This document shows positions 8,918 through 18,242 of a stretch of DNA of 64,000 bases, in pieces. The number at the start of each line of letters is the position of its first letter. Positions within the stretch are counted from its first letter, which is position 1. This stretch comes from Eubacterium sp. AB3007 (lineage in GTDB: Bacteria; Bacillota; Clostridia; Peptostreptococcales; Anaerovoracaceae): assembly GCF_000688015.1 (NCBI RefSeq), contig NZ_JIAD01000001.1, positions 62,001 to 126,000 of the forward strand. Direction: 5' to 3'. The position numbers and the translations under genes are program-made. The notes under the pieces were generated by a model, which was given only the letters and a program-made list of their open reading frames with translations, was not told where the DNA came from and did not search any database.

Positions 8918-9509
8918 GGATCCATATAAGGTATTGGGCGTCAGCAGAGGCGCCTCTGAAGACGAAATCAAGCAGGCGTATCTGGCTCTTGTGAAGAAAT
9001 ATCATCCTGATAAGTATCAGGGGAATCCTCTGGCGGATCTGGCAGAAGAGAAGCTGCAGGAGGTCAATGAGGCCTACGACATGCTAAAAGAGAAATCCGC
9101 CTACCAGTCTGCTTACGGACCTGCAGGTGGCGGCTATGCCAATACCTATGGTGGCGAGCCCGGATATATCTCTATCCGGCAGGCACTGGACCGGGGGGAT
9201 CTGGCCAGGGCGGAGCAGATGCTTATCAACATCCGAATTCACGATGCGGAGTGGTTTTTCCTAAGCGGTGTGCTCCAGTTCAAGCGTGGATACATCCAGA
9301 ATGGGATGGCGAACGTGGAGAGAGCTATGGAACTGGACGGGAATAATCGGGAGTACCAGGAAATCTATCGGCAGATGGCAGGAGCAGGTGGCCTGTACCG
9401 CGCGAGATCAGACCAGTACGGGTATGACCGGAGGCGGACAAGTGACGATGCTCTCTGCATGACACTGCCGCTATGTTTCTGTCTTCCAAATCCGTTCTGC
9501 TGGTGCTGA
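8910..9509 (+). CDS. J-domain (DnaJ-type) co-chaperone with TPR-like tail
   Basis: 199 residues from ATG 8910. Residues 1-65 form a J domain ([20 protein letters not shown], with the HPD tripeptide in [10 protein letters not shown]) that would stimulate an Hsp70 ATPase. A glycine/tyrosine-rich linker (about 70-95) leads to a helical repeat region resembling TPRs ([34 protein letters not shown]). The tail is short and unusually rich in Cys ([17 protein letters not shown]), suggesting membrane association, lipidation or metal binding. It lacks the zinc-finger and C-terminal domains of DnaJ, so it is a specialised J-protein. An in-frame ATG at 8889 lies deep in the upstream gene and is less likely. 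Confidence 0.85.
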   Translation: MIEDPYKVLGVSRGASEDEIKQAYLALVKKYHPDKYQGNPLADLAEEKLQEVNEAYDMLKEKSAYQSAYGPAGGGYANTYGGEPGYISIRQALDRGDLARAEQMLINIRIHDAEWFFLSGVLQFKRGYIQNGMANVERAMELDGNNREYQEIYRQMAGAGGLYRARSDQYGYDRRRTSDDALCMTLPLCFCLPNPFCWC

Positions 9510-9554
9510 CCCTGCGGGACAATCGTGATCGTTTAGCAAGAAAGGAGCAGGCTT

Positions 9555-10934
9555 ATGGCACTTTGGGCTGGAAGGTTCAAGAAAGACATGGATGGAATCG
9601 TGAAGGAATACAACGCTTCCATCCATTTCGATAATATCATGTTTAATGAGGACATTGAGGGTAGCATCGCCCACGTGACCATGCTGGAGGCGGTCGGGAT
9701 CGTCACCAAGACAGAGCGGGACCAGATCATCACGGGGTTGGAGGAGATCCGCCAGGAGATCGCGGAGGGACGCGCAGACTTCTCTTCGGATGACGAGGAT
9801 ATCCATATGGCCATCGAGTCCAGGCTCATCGAGAAGATTGGGGACGCAGGGAAGAAATTGCATACAGCCAGGTCCAGAAACGATCAGTGCCAGGTGGACG
9901 CCCGGATGTACCTGAAGAAAAAAATCAGTGAGATCGCCAGGGAACTGCTTGAATTGGAGGAGATCATCCTGAAGAAGGCAGACAAGTATGCAGACTGCAT
10001 TTCGGTAGGTTTCACCCATATGCAGCATGCACAGCCTATAACGATCGGGTTCATGTTCATGGCGTATTTCCAGATGTTCCGAAGGGATGTGGAGCGTCTG
10101 ACCGCTACCTATGAGCGGATGGACTACTGCCCGTTGGGAGCATGCGCTCTGGCCGGTACCACCTTTCCCATCGACAGGGGAACCACATCGGAATTGCTGG
10201 GCTTCCGTGCTCCCACAGAGAACGCCATGGATTCCGTAAGTGACAGGGACTACGCCATCGAGCTGCTCAGCAATGCGTCTATCTCCATGATGCACCTGTC
10301 TCGCTGGGCAGAGGAGTTCGTCTGGTGGAACAGTACGGAGTTCTCATACATCGATATCGATGATAGTTACTGCACCGGGAGCAGCATCATGCCACAGAAG
10401 AAGAACCCGGATATGGCGGAGCTGATCCGTGGGAAGTGCAGCCGGGTCTACGGTGATCTGTTCCAGTTGCTGGCCCTCATGAAAGGGACCCCGCTGGCCT
10501 ACAACAAGGACTTCCAGGAGGACAAGCTGGGTCTGTTCGACGCAGTGGAGACCTGGCGTGCTTCTGTTCAGATCTTCTCACATATGCTGGATAGGACAGA
10601 GTTCCGTATGGACGAGATCCAGAAATTCCTGGACAAGGGATTTTTGAACGCCACGGATGTGGCGGAGCATCTGGCCCAGAACGGGATCCCCTTCCGGGAA
10701 GCGCACAATATCGTGGGGCGCATGGTCCAGATGGCGGAGGAACACGGTTGCCAGCTGGAAGAACTGGATGACACTATGCTGCAGGAGATCGATCCCCGCC
10801 TCAACCGGGATATGGTGGGGGATATCAGTATCGAGAACTGTGTAAATGGTCGTATGTCCTACGGTGGAACAGCACCGGCAGAGGTACGCAGGCAGATCGA
10901 CAAGGGACGCCGTTGGTTGGAGAGCCTGCGGTAG
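9555..10934 (+). CDS. argH: Argininosuccinate lyase
   Basis: 459 residues, full length. It cleaves argininosuccinate to arginine and fumarate, the last step of arginine synthesis. It opens with LWAGRFKKDMDGIVKEYNAS; the fumarase/aspartase-superfamily signature is GSSIMPQKKNPD (about residues 277-288), and ARSRNDQ and TH-MQHAQP motifs are present. The start is ATG 9555 after AAAGGAG. No argG is adjacent. It is the first of three genes (argH, malic enzyme, fumC) that share fumarate metabolism. There is no clear promoter in the 45 bp upstream. Confidence 0.97.
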   Translation: MALWAGRFKKDMDGIVKEYNASIHFDNIMFNEDIEGSIAHVTMLEAVGIVTKTERDQIITGLEEIRQEIAEGRADFSSDDEDIHMAIESRLIEKIGDAGKKLHTARSRNDQCQVDARMYLKKKISEIARELLELEEIILKKADKYADCISVGFTHMQHAQPITIGFMFMAYFQMFRRDVERLTATYERMDYCPLGACALAGTTFPIDRGTTSELLGFRAPTENAMDSVSDRDYAIELLSNASISMMHLSRWAEEFVWWNSTEFSYIDIDDSYCTGSSIMPQKKNPDMAELIRGKCSRVYGDLFQLLALMKGTPLAYNKDFQEDKLGLFDAVETWRASVQIFSHMLDRTEFRMDEIQKFLDKGFLNATDVAEHLAQNGIPFREAHNIVGRMVQMAEEHGCQLEELDDTMLQEIDPRLNRDMVGDISIENCVNGRMSYGGTAPAEVRRQIDKGRRWLESLR

Positions 10935-10949
10935 AAAACGGAGGAGCAT

Positions 10950-12113
10950 ATGGATTACAGTAAGATCGCAATAGAGAAGCATGCGGAGTGGAAAGGCAAG
11001 TTGTCCGTAGAAACCAAGGCGCCGATCACCAACCGGGAAGAACTCTCCATCGCCTACACTCCCGGCGTTGCAGCGCCGTGTCTGGAAATTCAGAAGAATG
11101 AGGATCTGGCTTATACATATACGGGAAAAGGAAACCTGGTAGCTGTGATCACAGACGGCACTGCCGTGTTGGGACTGGGCGATATCGGGCCCGCCGCCGG
11201 CATGCCTGTCATGGAGGGAAAGTGTGCTCTGTTCAAGGCATTTGCCGGTATCGACGCTGTCCCTATCTGCATCGACAGCAAGGACCCGGATGAGATCGTC
11301 CGCACAGTACAGCTCATCTCCAAGAGTTTTGGCGGTATCAACCTGGAGGATATCAGCGCACCTCGCTGTTTTGAGATCGAGAGAAGGCTGATCGAGCTAT
11401 GTGACATTCCGGTGTTCCACGATGACCAGCATGGAACAGCGATCATCGCCAGTGCGGCTATCCTCAACGCCCTGAAGGTGACAGGTCGGAAGCCGGGCGA
11501 TCTGAAGATCGTTTTCAGCGGCGCCGGTGCCGCCGGGATCTCCATCGCCAAAATGTTCCGGCGGTTTGAATTCGGAGACATCATTCTTTGTGACAAAGAC
11601 GGCGCCATCTACGAAGGCGCTCCCTATAACAACCCCGCTCAGGAGGAAATGGCGAAGGTCACCAACCGAGAGAATTTCCATGGCACGCTGGCAGAGGCTT
11701 TGGTGGGTGCAGATATATTTGTGGGCGTATCCCGTCCGCATCTGGTCACCCAGGAGATGGTCCGGAGCATGGCGAAGGATCCGATTGTTTTCTCCATGGC
11801 GAATCCAGTACCCGAGATCATGCCGGAAGAGGCGAAGGCGGCGGGAGCTTCCGTGGTGGGAACCGGGCGGTCGGATTATCCGAATCAGATCAACAACGTG
11901 ATCGCGTTCCCGGGGGTGTTCCGCGGAGCATTGGATTGTCGGGCAGCAAGGATCACAGAGGAAATGAAGATGGCAGCGGCCAGAGCTATCGCCGGGGTGA
12001 TCCCGGAGGAGGAGCTATCTCCGGAGTACGTGCTCCCAGATGGGTTCAACCCGCTGGTGGTAGAGCGCGTTGCTGAGGCGGTGGCAGAAGCCTGGACAAA
12101 ATACGGTGGTTGA
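10950..12113 (+). CDS. NAD(P)-dependent malic enzyme
   Basis: 387 residues, the short bacterial form. It oxidatively decarboxylates malate to pyruvate. The N-terminal malic domain has the catalytic Tyr motif [12 protein letters not shown] and [16 protein letters not shown]; metal ligands are in [12 protein letters not shown] and [11 protein letters not shown]. The NAD-binding domain has the fingerprint [15 protein letters not shown], followed by acidic residues that favour NAD over NADP only weakly. It sits 15 bp after argH and 16 bp before fumC; an RBS GGAGGA is at 10940-10946. Together the three genes carry arginine-derived fumarate to pyruvate. Confidence 0.94.
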   Translation: MDYSKIAIEKHAEWKGKLSVETKAPITNREELSIAYTPGVAAPCLEIQKNEDLAYTYTGKGNLVAVITDGTAVLGLGDIGPAAGMPVMEGKCALFKAFAGIDAVPICIDSKDPDEIVRTVQLISKSFGGINLEDISAPRCFEIERRLIELCDIPVFHDDQHGTAIIASAAILNALKVTGRKPGDLKIVFSGAGAAGISIAKMFRRFEFGDIILCDKDGAIYEGAPYNNPAQEEMAKVTNRENFHGTLAEALVGADIFVGVSRPHLVTQEMVRSMAKDPIVFSMANPVPEIMPEEAKAAGASVVGTGRSDYPNQINNVIAFPGVFRGALDCRAARITEEMKMAAARAIAGVIPEEELSPEYVLPDGFNPLVVERVAEAVAEAWTKYGG

Positions 12114-12129
12114 CAGAAAGGTGGAAGAT

Positions 12130-13497
12130 ATGGAGAACTACAGGATCGAACACGACACCATGGGTGAAGTCAAGGTGCCTGCAGACAGGTACTGGGGGGC
12201 ACAGACGCAGCGGAGCCTGCAGAACTTCCGCATTGGTACGCACAAGATGCCGGGAGAGATCATCGGATCCTTCGCCATCCTGAAGAAAGCGGCGGCGATG
12301 GCCAACGCTCAGCTAGGGATGATCGACCGGGATCTGGCAGACCTCATCGCCCGGGTGTGCGATGAGGTACTGGCGGGGAAGTTGAACGGTAATTTCCCAC
12401 TGGTCATCTACCAGACCGGAAGTGGTACGCAGTCCAACATGAACGTGAATGAGGTGGTCGCCAATCGAGGGAATGAGATTGCCGGGAGCACGGTGCTCCA
12501 TCCCAACGACCACGTGAACAAGTCGCAGAGTTCCAACGATACCTTTCCCACAGCGATGCATATTGCGGCACTGCTGACGGTGGAAAGGAAACTTTTGCCG
12601 GCGGCCTGCCGACTACGTGATGAGCTCAGGCGCCTGGAAGAGGAAAACAGCGAGATCGTGAAGACCGGCAGGACACACCTGCAGGATGCGACGCCACTGA
12701 CCCTGGGGCAGGAGATCAGCGGATGGCGTTCCATGCTGGACCACGACATCCATATGGTGGAGCAGTCTACAGACGGACTACGGGAACTGGCGCTTGGAGG
12801 TACCGCTGTGGGAACCGGGCTGAATGCTCACGAGGACTTTGGCCGGGTCTCTGCGGAGATGATCACCAAGTTGACGGGGACCAACTTCCGCACAGCGGAG
12901 AACAAGTTCCACTCTCTGACATCCAAGGACGCTCTGGTGTTCGCCCACGGTGCGCTGAAGGCGCTGGCCGCGGATCTTCTGAAGATCGCCAATGATGTCC
13001 GGTGGCTGGCCTCCGGCCCCCGCTGCGGCATCGGCGAGATCAACATCCCGGAGAACGAGCCGGGCAGTTCTATCATGCCGGGCAAGGTGAATCCGACCCA
13101 GTGTGAAGCGTTGACCATGGTGTGTGTACAGGTGATGGGACACGATACCACCATCGGCATCGCGGCCTCGCAAGGGAATTTTGAGCTGAACGTGTTTATG
13201 CCAGTGTTGATCTATGATTTCCTGGAATCCTGCAATCTGCTGGCAGAGGCCATGGACTCCTTCCGGGTGAACTGTGTCTGCGGTATCACGCCCAACCGGG
13301 AGAAGATCGACGAGAATATGCGCAGGTCTCTGATGCTGGTGACAGCTTTGAACCCGCATATCGGCTATGAGAACGCCGCCAAGATCGCCAAGCTGGCTCA
13401 CCGGGAAGGTCTCACACTGAAAGAAGCAGCCCTCAGACTGGAGCTGCTCACAGAAGAAGAGTTCGATCAGTGGATCGTCCCGGAGAAGATGGTATAA
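12130..13497 (+). CDS. fumC: Class II fumarate hydratase
   Basis: 455 residues. It interconverts fumarate and malate without an iron-sulfur cluster. The N-terminus [29 protein letters not shown] is diagnostic (key parts: [12 protein letters not shown]), the active-site His is in [12 protein letters not shown], and the signature [15 protein letters not shown] is near residue 318. The start is ATG 12130 behind AGAAAGGTGG; the frame open back to 12070 overlaps malic enzyme and is not used. Its last 31 bp overlap the 3' end of the convergent radical SAM gene. It supplies malate to the preceding malic enzyme. Confidence 0.95.
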   Translation: MENYRIEHDTMGEVKVPADRYWGAQTQRSLQNFRIGTHKMPGEIIGSFAILKKAAAMANAQLGMIDRDLADLIARVCDEVLAGKLNGNFPLVIYQTGSGTQSNMNVNEVVANRGNEIAGSTVLHPNDHVNKSQSSNDTFPTAMHIAALLTVERKLLPAACRLRDELRRLEEENSEIVKTGRTHLQDATPLTLGQEISGWRSMLDHDIHMVEQSTDGLRELALGGTAVGTGLNAHEDFGRVSAEMITKLTGTNFRTAENKFHSLTSKDALVFAHGALKALAADLLKIANDVRWLASGPRCGIGEINIPENEPGSSIMPGKVNPTQCEALTMVCVQVMGHDTTIGIAASQGNFELNVFMPVLIYDFLESCNLLAEAMDSFRVNCVCGITPNREKIDENMRRSLMLVTALNPHIGYENAAKIAKLAHREGLTLKEAALRLELLTEEEFDQWIVPEKMV

Positions 13498-14492
13498 ACG
13501 CCTTCCGGCAAGGAAGGATCCGCCTGGTAACGGAGTTGTATCTCCGGGTACATGGCGCTGAAGTATTGCCGATTACAGGCTTTGTGCCCGATGAGGTTCG
13601 AGAAGGAACGGGGGTTTGCGGCGCAGAGGATATGTGTGCTCCCGGCAGGAAGCGCATCGAGTTTGCGGCAGATGTCTTCTCTGGCTATCTTGCCTTCCAC
13701 CAACTGGCGAAAGGCTGGGTGGAAGGTGTCGCCCAGGACAGTGTGCTCCCCCGCAAGAATGTCACTGGATTTCAGTCCAACCCGAATCACGTTGATGCCG
13801 GCGCCGGTGAGGATCCGGTACATAGCCGCTGTGCGGCAGACAGCATCCTCCAGGGCCAAAGCATCGTAGGCGCCGGACAGGCACATATCGTACAGCGGAG
13901 TATCCCGGATCACGATGGTGGGATACAGCCGGGCGATGGAGGGGCCAATGCGGACCGTCTCCCGGGCGGAATATAGGCAGGTCTCCATGGTATCGCCGGG
14001 CAGTCCGATCATCAACTGGATTCCCAGTGTGAAGCCATAAGCTTGTATGAGCTGGCTGGCCTGATAGACACAGGCACTGCCGTGGCCGCGACCGGCGTTG
14101 CGCAACACTGTCTCATCGAAGGATTGGACTCCCAGTTCGATCACATCCACCCCATACGCTTTCAGGTTGTCCAGAACAGTCTGGTCGATATAGTCGGGAC
14201 GGGTGGACAGGTGGATGCGCTGGATCTGACCGCGCGTTTTGTAACCCTGGGCAATGGACAGATAGGCGGACTGCTCCTCCATGGGCAGTGCCGTGAAACT
14301 TCCACCGTAAAATGCCACCTCCACAGTGGGCACCTCTGCCAGAGTGGTTAGCCAGGTGTCGATGGTCTCGGATACGCTCTGCGGGGTGTCCGATGCTTCA
14401 TGGGCTGTGATCTTCCGCTGGTTGCAGAAGACGCAATCGTGGGGGCAGCCCCGGTGAGGTATGAAGATTGGAATGATTGCATGCTTTTTCAT
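13467..14492 (-). CDS. Elp3-like radical SAM protein
   Basis: 341 residues from ATG 14492. The radical SAM cluster motif CxxxCxxC is in [17 protein letters not shown] near the N-terminus, followed by [12 protein letters not shown] (SAM binding) and a barrel with [12 protein letters not shown] and [10 protein letters not shown], all typical of the Elp3/HemN-like branch. Reaction and substrate are unknown; distant relatives modify tRNA. The frame extends upstream to 14576, but a promoter (TTGCAT, 17 nt, TACAAT) ends 7 nt before ATG 14492 and there is no ribosome-binding site, so translation from a leaderless mRNA is likely. It is divergent from ung and convergent with fumC. Confidence 0.85.
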   Translation of the reverse strand: MKKHAIIPIFIPHRGCPHDCVFCNQRKITAHEASDTPQSVSETIDTWLTTLAEVPTVEVAFYGGSFTALPMEEQSAYLSIAQGYKTRGQIQRIHLSTRPDYIDQTVLDNLKAYGVDVIELGVQSFDETVLRNAGRGHGSACVYQASQLIQAYGFTLGIQLMIGLPGDTMETCLYSARETVRIGPSIARLYPTIVIRDTPLYDMCLSGAYDALALEDAVCRTAAMYRILTGAGINVIRVGLKSSDILAGEHTVLGDTFHPAFRQLVEGKIAREDICRKLDALPAGSTHILCAANPRSFSNLIGHKACNRQYFSAMYPEIQLRYQADPSLPEGVYTIFSGTIH

Positions 14493-14499
14493 AACTACC

Positions 14500-14528
14500 A
14501 TTGTAGCGTAGTTCGGTAGAAGATGCAA
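14500..14528 (-). promoter_or_regulatory. Promoter of the radical SAM gene, 7 nt from its ATG
   Basis: On the minus strand TTGCAT (14528-14523), a 17-nt spacer and TACAAT (14505-14500). Transcription would begin at about 14493-14492, at the start codon itself. Confidence 0.65.
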
Positions 14529-14557
14529 TGGACAGAGGCCCTTTCTGAATATTGGCA

Positions 14558-14586
14558 TTGTGTTCGGAAGGGGCATACGGTATAAT
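14558..14586 (+). promoter_or_regulatory. Promoter of ung, 6 nt from its ATG
   Basis: TTGTGT (14558-14563), 17-nt spacer, TATAAT (14581-14586). Only AAGACT separates the -10 from ATG 14593, and no Shine-Dalgarno is present, so the ung message should be leaderless. Confidence 0.7.
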
Positions 14587-14592
14587 AAGACT

Positions 14593-15276
14593 ATGGTAAA
14601 TATAGGAAACGATTGGGATCAGGTCCTGACAGAAGAATTTCAGAAAGAGTACTATCAACAGCTGCGGCAGTTTCTTGTGGAAGAATACCGGACGCACGTG
14701 GTCTATCCGGATATGCACGACATATTCAACGCCCTGAAGGCCACCGCCTACCAGGACGTGAAGGTAGTGATCCTGGGACAGGATCCTTATCACGAGCCAG
14801 GGCAGGCCCACGGTATGTCCTTCTCGGTGAAACCGGGGGTGCCCCAGCCGCCCTCTCTGGTGAACATCTTCCGGGAACTGGAGAGCGATCTGGGCATCGC
14901 GCCACCGCCGAAGGATTACGGGTATCTGATGCACTGGGCCCAGGAGGGGGTACTTCTGTTGAATACAGTGCTGACAGTGCGGGAGCATGCAGCCAATTCC
15001 CACAAGGGAAAGGGTTGGGAGCAGCTGACGGACCGGATCATCAGCGCGCTGAACGAGAGGGAAGCGCCGGTAGTGTTTCTGCTTTGGGGGAAGAACGCGC
15101 AGGCGAAGGTCCCCCTGATCACGGCGCCGCAGCATCTGATCCTGACTGGAGCACATCCGAGTCCTTTGTCTGCGCATCATGGATTCTTCGGAGGCCGGTA
15201 TTTTACCAAGGCGAATGCGTTTCTTAAGGGCACCGGGCAGGGACCGGTGGACTGGACTATTAAGGAGGTAGTATAA
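14593..15276 (+). CDS. ung: Uracil-DNA glycosylase, family 1
   Basis: 227 residues. It excises uracil from DNA to start base-excision repair. The water-activating loop [17 protein letters not shown] and the DNA-intercalating HPSPLSAH motif are both intact, with FLLWGKNAQ between them. The usual start MVNIGNDWD is ATG 14593; an in-frame ATG at 14560 would lie inside the promoter and is unlikely. Its stop shares one base with the ATG of lemA (TAATG), and the lemA RBS AAGGAGG is within ung, so the two are coupled. Confidence 0.96.
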   Translation: MVNIGNDWDQVLTEEFQKEYYQQLRQFLVEEYRTHVVYPDMHDIFNALKATAYQDVKVVILGQDPYHEPGQAHGMSFSVKPGVPQPPSLVNIFRELESDLGIAPPPKDYGYLMHWAQEGVLLLNTVLTVREHAANSHKGKGWEQLTDRIISALNEREAPVVFLLWGKNAQAKVPLITAPQHLILTGAHPSPLSAHHGFFGGRYFTKANAFLKGTGQGPVDWTIKEVV

Positions 15277-15839
15277 TGTTTAAATTTCTCATTATCATTG
15301 TTGCGATCATCGTCCTGCTGATCCTGTGGTTCGTCTCTATGTATAACGGTTTTGTGAAGGCGAACAACAACTGTGAAGAGGCTTACTCCACTATGGACGT
15401 TTACATGAAGAAAAGATATGACCTCATTCCGAACCTGGTGGAGACAGTGAAGGGCTATGCCAAGCACGAGGCAGAGACGTTGCAGAACGTGGTGGCCGCC
15501 AGAAATGCCGCTGCCAGCGCCGGTTCGGTGGGAGAGAAGATCGAGGCGGAGAACGCCTTGTCCGGCACATTGCGTCAGCTGTTTGCTGTCGCCGAGGCGT
15601 ATCCTGATCTGAAGGCCAACCAGAATTTCCTGGATCTGCAGGAGCAGCTGAAGAGCATTGAGGAGGACATCGCCAATTCCCGTAAGTACTATAACGGCAC
15701 GGTGAAGATCTTCAACAACAAGTGCCAGATGTTCCCGAGCAACATCATCGCCAATGCGTTCAACTACTCCAAGAAGGAAATGTTCGAAGTCAGCAACGAG
15801 GCGGAGAGAGAGAATGTCCAGGTGAGTTTTAATGCGTAA
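15276..15839 (+). CDS. LemA family membrane protein
   Basis: 187 residues. One N-terminal membrane segment (about 2-22) is followed by the LemA helical domain: NNCEEAYSTMDVYMKKRYDLIPNLVETVKGYA (key parts: KKRYDLIPNLV, GYAKHE) and ENALSGTLRQLFAVAEAYPDLKAN. LemA proteins are widespread, with a cytoplasmic helical bundle and no settled function; they often pair with DUF2207 proteins, as here. The RBS is AAGGAGG at 15261-15267. It overlaps the next gene by 8 bp. Confidence 0.92.
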   Translation: MFKFLIIIVAIIVLLILWFVSMYNGFVKANNNCEEAYSTMDVYMKKRYDLIPNLVETVKGYAKHEAETLQNVVAARNAAASAGSVGEKIEAENALSGTLRQLFAVAEAYPDLKANQNFLDLQEQLKSIEEDIANSRKYYNGTVKIFNNKCQMFPSNIIANAFNYSKKEMFEVSNEAERENVQVSFNA

Positions 15840-17772
15840 GGATTGGATGAGAATGAGGCCGCGTTATGCGGCCTTTGTCGTACTCCTGTCGGCAATGTTG
15901 ATGACGCTGTGCTTTGTGGCAACGGAGCCGGTGTTCGCGGAGTACGAGGACTACGATACAAACGAGTTTAATGTGGACGCCCGCATCGATGAAGATCACA
16001 CGATCCATGTAACGGAGACTATCAAGGTGGATTTCAACCAGAGTGCTCACCACGGGATCATGCGGTACATCCCCTTTGCGGACAAGTTATATCAGATCCA
16101 CGGCATCGATGTGGAGGGATGGGAGTACAGCGTAGACTCCGAGCACTGGCCCAGCGGTAATGGGTATAAGGTCATCCGTATCGGCAGTGCTGATGAGTTG
16201 GTCAGCGGGCCGCAGACATTCAGGCTGCATTATGATCTGAAGTGCTTCCGGGACGATCAGCCTGATGCGGATTATCTGTCCTTTGACATGTTGCCCACCG
16301 GGTGGAATACCCCAATCGCCAAGGCGACCTGCACCCTCAGATTGCCCAAGGCCATCGACTGGAAGGCACTGAAACTCTACAGCGGGCAGTACGGGGAGAA
16401 GGCGGACGCGTCTCAATACTTCGATGTTTCTATCGATGAGAATACCAACACCATCACGGCAAAGGGCAGAGCTCTTCCCTATCGTGTGGGTCTGACTGCG
16501 GCGGCCACCCTGGAGGAAGGCTACTGGGTGAATCCTGCCAACAGAGACTTTGTGTGGACGATTCTCTACGTAATCCTGGCACTGATCCCGCTCATCGCCG
16601 TCCTCCTGTGGGTGCGGTGGGGCAGAGATCCCCAGATCATCAGGACCGTGGAGTTCTACCCGCCGGAGAACCTGTCGCCCTGCGAGCTGGGATATATCGT
16701 GGACGGAAGGGTGGATGACAAGGACATCGCCTCCATGATGATGTACTTTGCAGACAAGGGCTTGTTGTCGGTGGAAGAATACAAGAAGAACAAGTTTCGC
16801 ATTCATAAGTTGAAGGACATAGATAGCAACGAGAAGCGATTCATCAAGGATATTTTTCAGGCTTTGTGGAAAAGCGGTAAAACTGTCGATCTCAGCAAAA
16901 AGAACACGGCTATGGGAGAGGCTCTCTATAGGGCCAAAGACAGGATCATCGGTTACTACAACAGCGACAACAGACGTCTCTACAGCAGCGCGGCGGAGGT
17001 CTGCCGCTATGTCGGCCAGGTACTTATGCTGCTCCCGTCGCTGGTGGGGATCATTCTGGTGGCCTATGCCAATTTTGAGATCTGGGAGAGCGTGCTTGCG
17101 GTGGCTCCTTTGGTGATCCAGGTGATCGGCATGCGGAAGGTCATGAAAAACTACGATGCCAAGGATGCACGGTCCTTCAGCCGTAATGTGATGAGTTTTG
17201 TCATCGGCATCGCTGTTACGATCGTGGGCCTGGGCATTGCTGCGGCTCTCATCGTCAGCATGATGAACGGAAAACTTCTGGTAGCCGGTGTGATGCTGGT
17301 GTCTGCCGCAGTGACGTTCTTCTTTGTGGTATTCATGCGGGCCCGCACAAAGCATACCGCGGAGCTGATGGGCAAGATCCTTGGGTTCCGGGATTTCATC
17401 AGGACGGCGGAATACGATCGGCTGAAGATGCTCTCCGATGAGAATCCTGACTATTTCTTCAACATCCTGCCGTATGCGTATGTCATGGGAATGTCCACCC
17501 GTTGGGCGAGAAAGTTTACGGACATCGATATCCATCCGCCGGTATGGGCCAGCGGATATGATGATGGATGGGTATACATGCCCATGTGGTATGGCAGCAT
17601 GATGAACAATACTGCGGCCGATATGGCAGACAAATATCATGCAGCCATGATCGACGATCTGAAGGCAGACTTTGGAGATATCGCCGGTGGCGGTGGCGGC
17701 ATCGGTGGCGGATTTGGCGGCGGTGGATTCTCCGGCGGCGGATTCGGCGGCGGCGGAGGAGGCGCCTGGTAA
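15832..17772 (+). CDS. DUF2207 domain membrane protein with Gly-rich tail
   Basis: 646 residues. A signal sequence (about 1-36, ending near VFA-EYE) leads into an extracytoplasmic DUF2207 domain (about 40-230: FNVDARIDEDHTIHVTETI, HHGIMRYIPF). Membrane segments are visible near residues 237-260 and, as a cluster, near 400-505. The C-terminus is a low-complexity Gly-rich run (last 28 residues) typical of the family. Function is unknown. It overlaps lemA by 8 bp, and the lemA-DUF2207 pair is a recurrent arrangement that argues for a shared envelope complex. ATG 15847 is an alternative start. Confidence 0.88.
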   Translation: MRKDWMRMRPRYAAFVVLLSAMLMTLCFVATEPVFAEYEDYDTNEFNVDARIDEDHTIHVTETIKVDFNQSAHHGIMRYIPFADKLYQIHGIDVEGWEYSVDSEHWPSGNGYKVIRIGSADELVSGPQTFRLHYDLKCFRDDQPDADYLSFDMLPTGWNTPIAKATCTLRLPKAIDWKALKLYSGQYGEKADASQYFDVSIDENTNTITAKGRALPYRVGLTAAATLEEGYWVNPANRDFVWTILYVILALIPLIAVLLWVRWGRDPQIIRTVEFYPPENLSPCELGYIVDGRVDDKDIASMMMYFADKGLLSVEEYKKNKFRIHKLKDIDSNEKRFIKDIFQALWKSGKTVDLSKKNTAMGEALYRAKDRIIGYYNSDNRRLYSSAAEVCRYVGQVLMLLPSLVGIILVAYANFEIWESVLAVAPLVIQVIGMRKVMKNYDAKDARSFSRNVMSFVIGIAVTIVGLGIAAALIVSMMNGKLLVAGVMLVSAAVTFFFVVFMRARTKHTAELMGKILGFRDFIRTAEYDRLKMLSDENPDYFFNILPYAYVMGMSTRWARKFTDIDIHPPVWASGYDDGWVYMPMWYGSMMNNTAADMADKYHAAMIDDLKADFGDIAGGGGGIGGGFGGGGFSGGGFGGGGGGAW

Positions 17773-17774
17773 CG

Positions 17775-18137
17775 ATGATCACTCTGGAAACATTTCGCGA
17801 TCTTGTGGCGGAGGAGATGGACGAGTTGCCACAGGTGTTCTTCCTGGGACTTAACGGAGGGGTGATGGTGGAAGAAGCCGCCATGCCCCATCCGAAGCGA
17901 CGGGCAGACGATCTGTACATCCTGGGACAGTACAGCACAGGTCACCTGGGGAGGAGCATAACCCTGTTCTATGGCTCTTTCCTGAGGATGATGCCGGCTG
18001 CTTCCGAAGCGCAGATGCGGCAGAAAATTCGGGAGGTTCTCCGGCATGAGTTCCGACACCATCTGGAAGGCCGGTCCGGCGTCAGGGACCTGGAGATCGA
18101 GGACGAGGAATTCCTCCGCAATTATCTCACCCGATAG
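17775..18137 (+). CDS. Zincin-like metallopeptidase family protein
   Basis: 120 residues from ATG 17775, 2 bp after the DUF2207 stop. The HExxH zinc motif is in VLRHEFRHHLEGRSGVRDLE, and LYGSFLRM-type residues (LFYGSFLRM) precede it, as in the small 'metallopeptidase family' (Zincin_1) proteins of about 115-130 residues. Protease activity is assumed from the motif and not proven for this family. No signal peptide, so it acts in the cytoplasm. It is likely the last gene of the ung-lemA-DUF2207 operon, followed at once by a 10-bp palindrome. Confidence 0.8.
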   Translation: MITLETFRDLVAEEMDELPQVFFLGLNGGVMVEEAAMPHPKRRADDLYILGQYSTGHLGRSITLFYGSFLRMMPAASEAQMRQKIREVLRHEFRHHLEGRSGVRDLEIEDEEFLRNYLTR

Positions 18138-18169
18138 TGTGTCAAAGGGGACGGTTCTTTTTGACACAC
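18137..18169 (+). repeat. REP-like perfect inverted repeat
   Basis: The 10-bp arms GTGTGTCAAA (18137-18146) and TTTGACACAC (18160-18169) flank GGGGACGGTTCTT. There is no T-run after the stem. The GGGGACGGTTC core with GTGTCAAA arms resembles repeats associated with Y1 (IS200/REP-associated) transposases in other bacteria, from general knowledge; no transposase is nearby. It may also stop transcription from the zincin gene. Confidence 0.6.
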
Positions 18170-18176
18170 CCTGGCG

Positions 18177-18205
18177 TTGCAAGAGACAGGTAAATATGAT
18201 ATTAT
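18177..18205 (+). promoter_or_regulatory. Promoter of typA
   Basis: TTGCAA (18177-18182), 17-nt spacer, TATTAT (18200-18205), 37 bp before the start; GAAGGT is the RBS. Confidence 0.65.
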
Positions 18206-18242
18206 AAATTATTAAATCTAACATCAAAGAAGGTAATACTGA

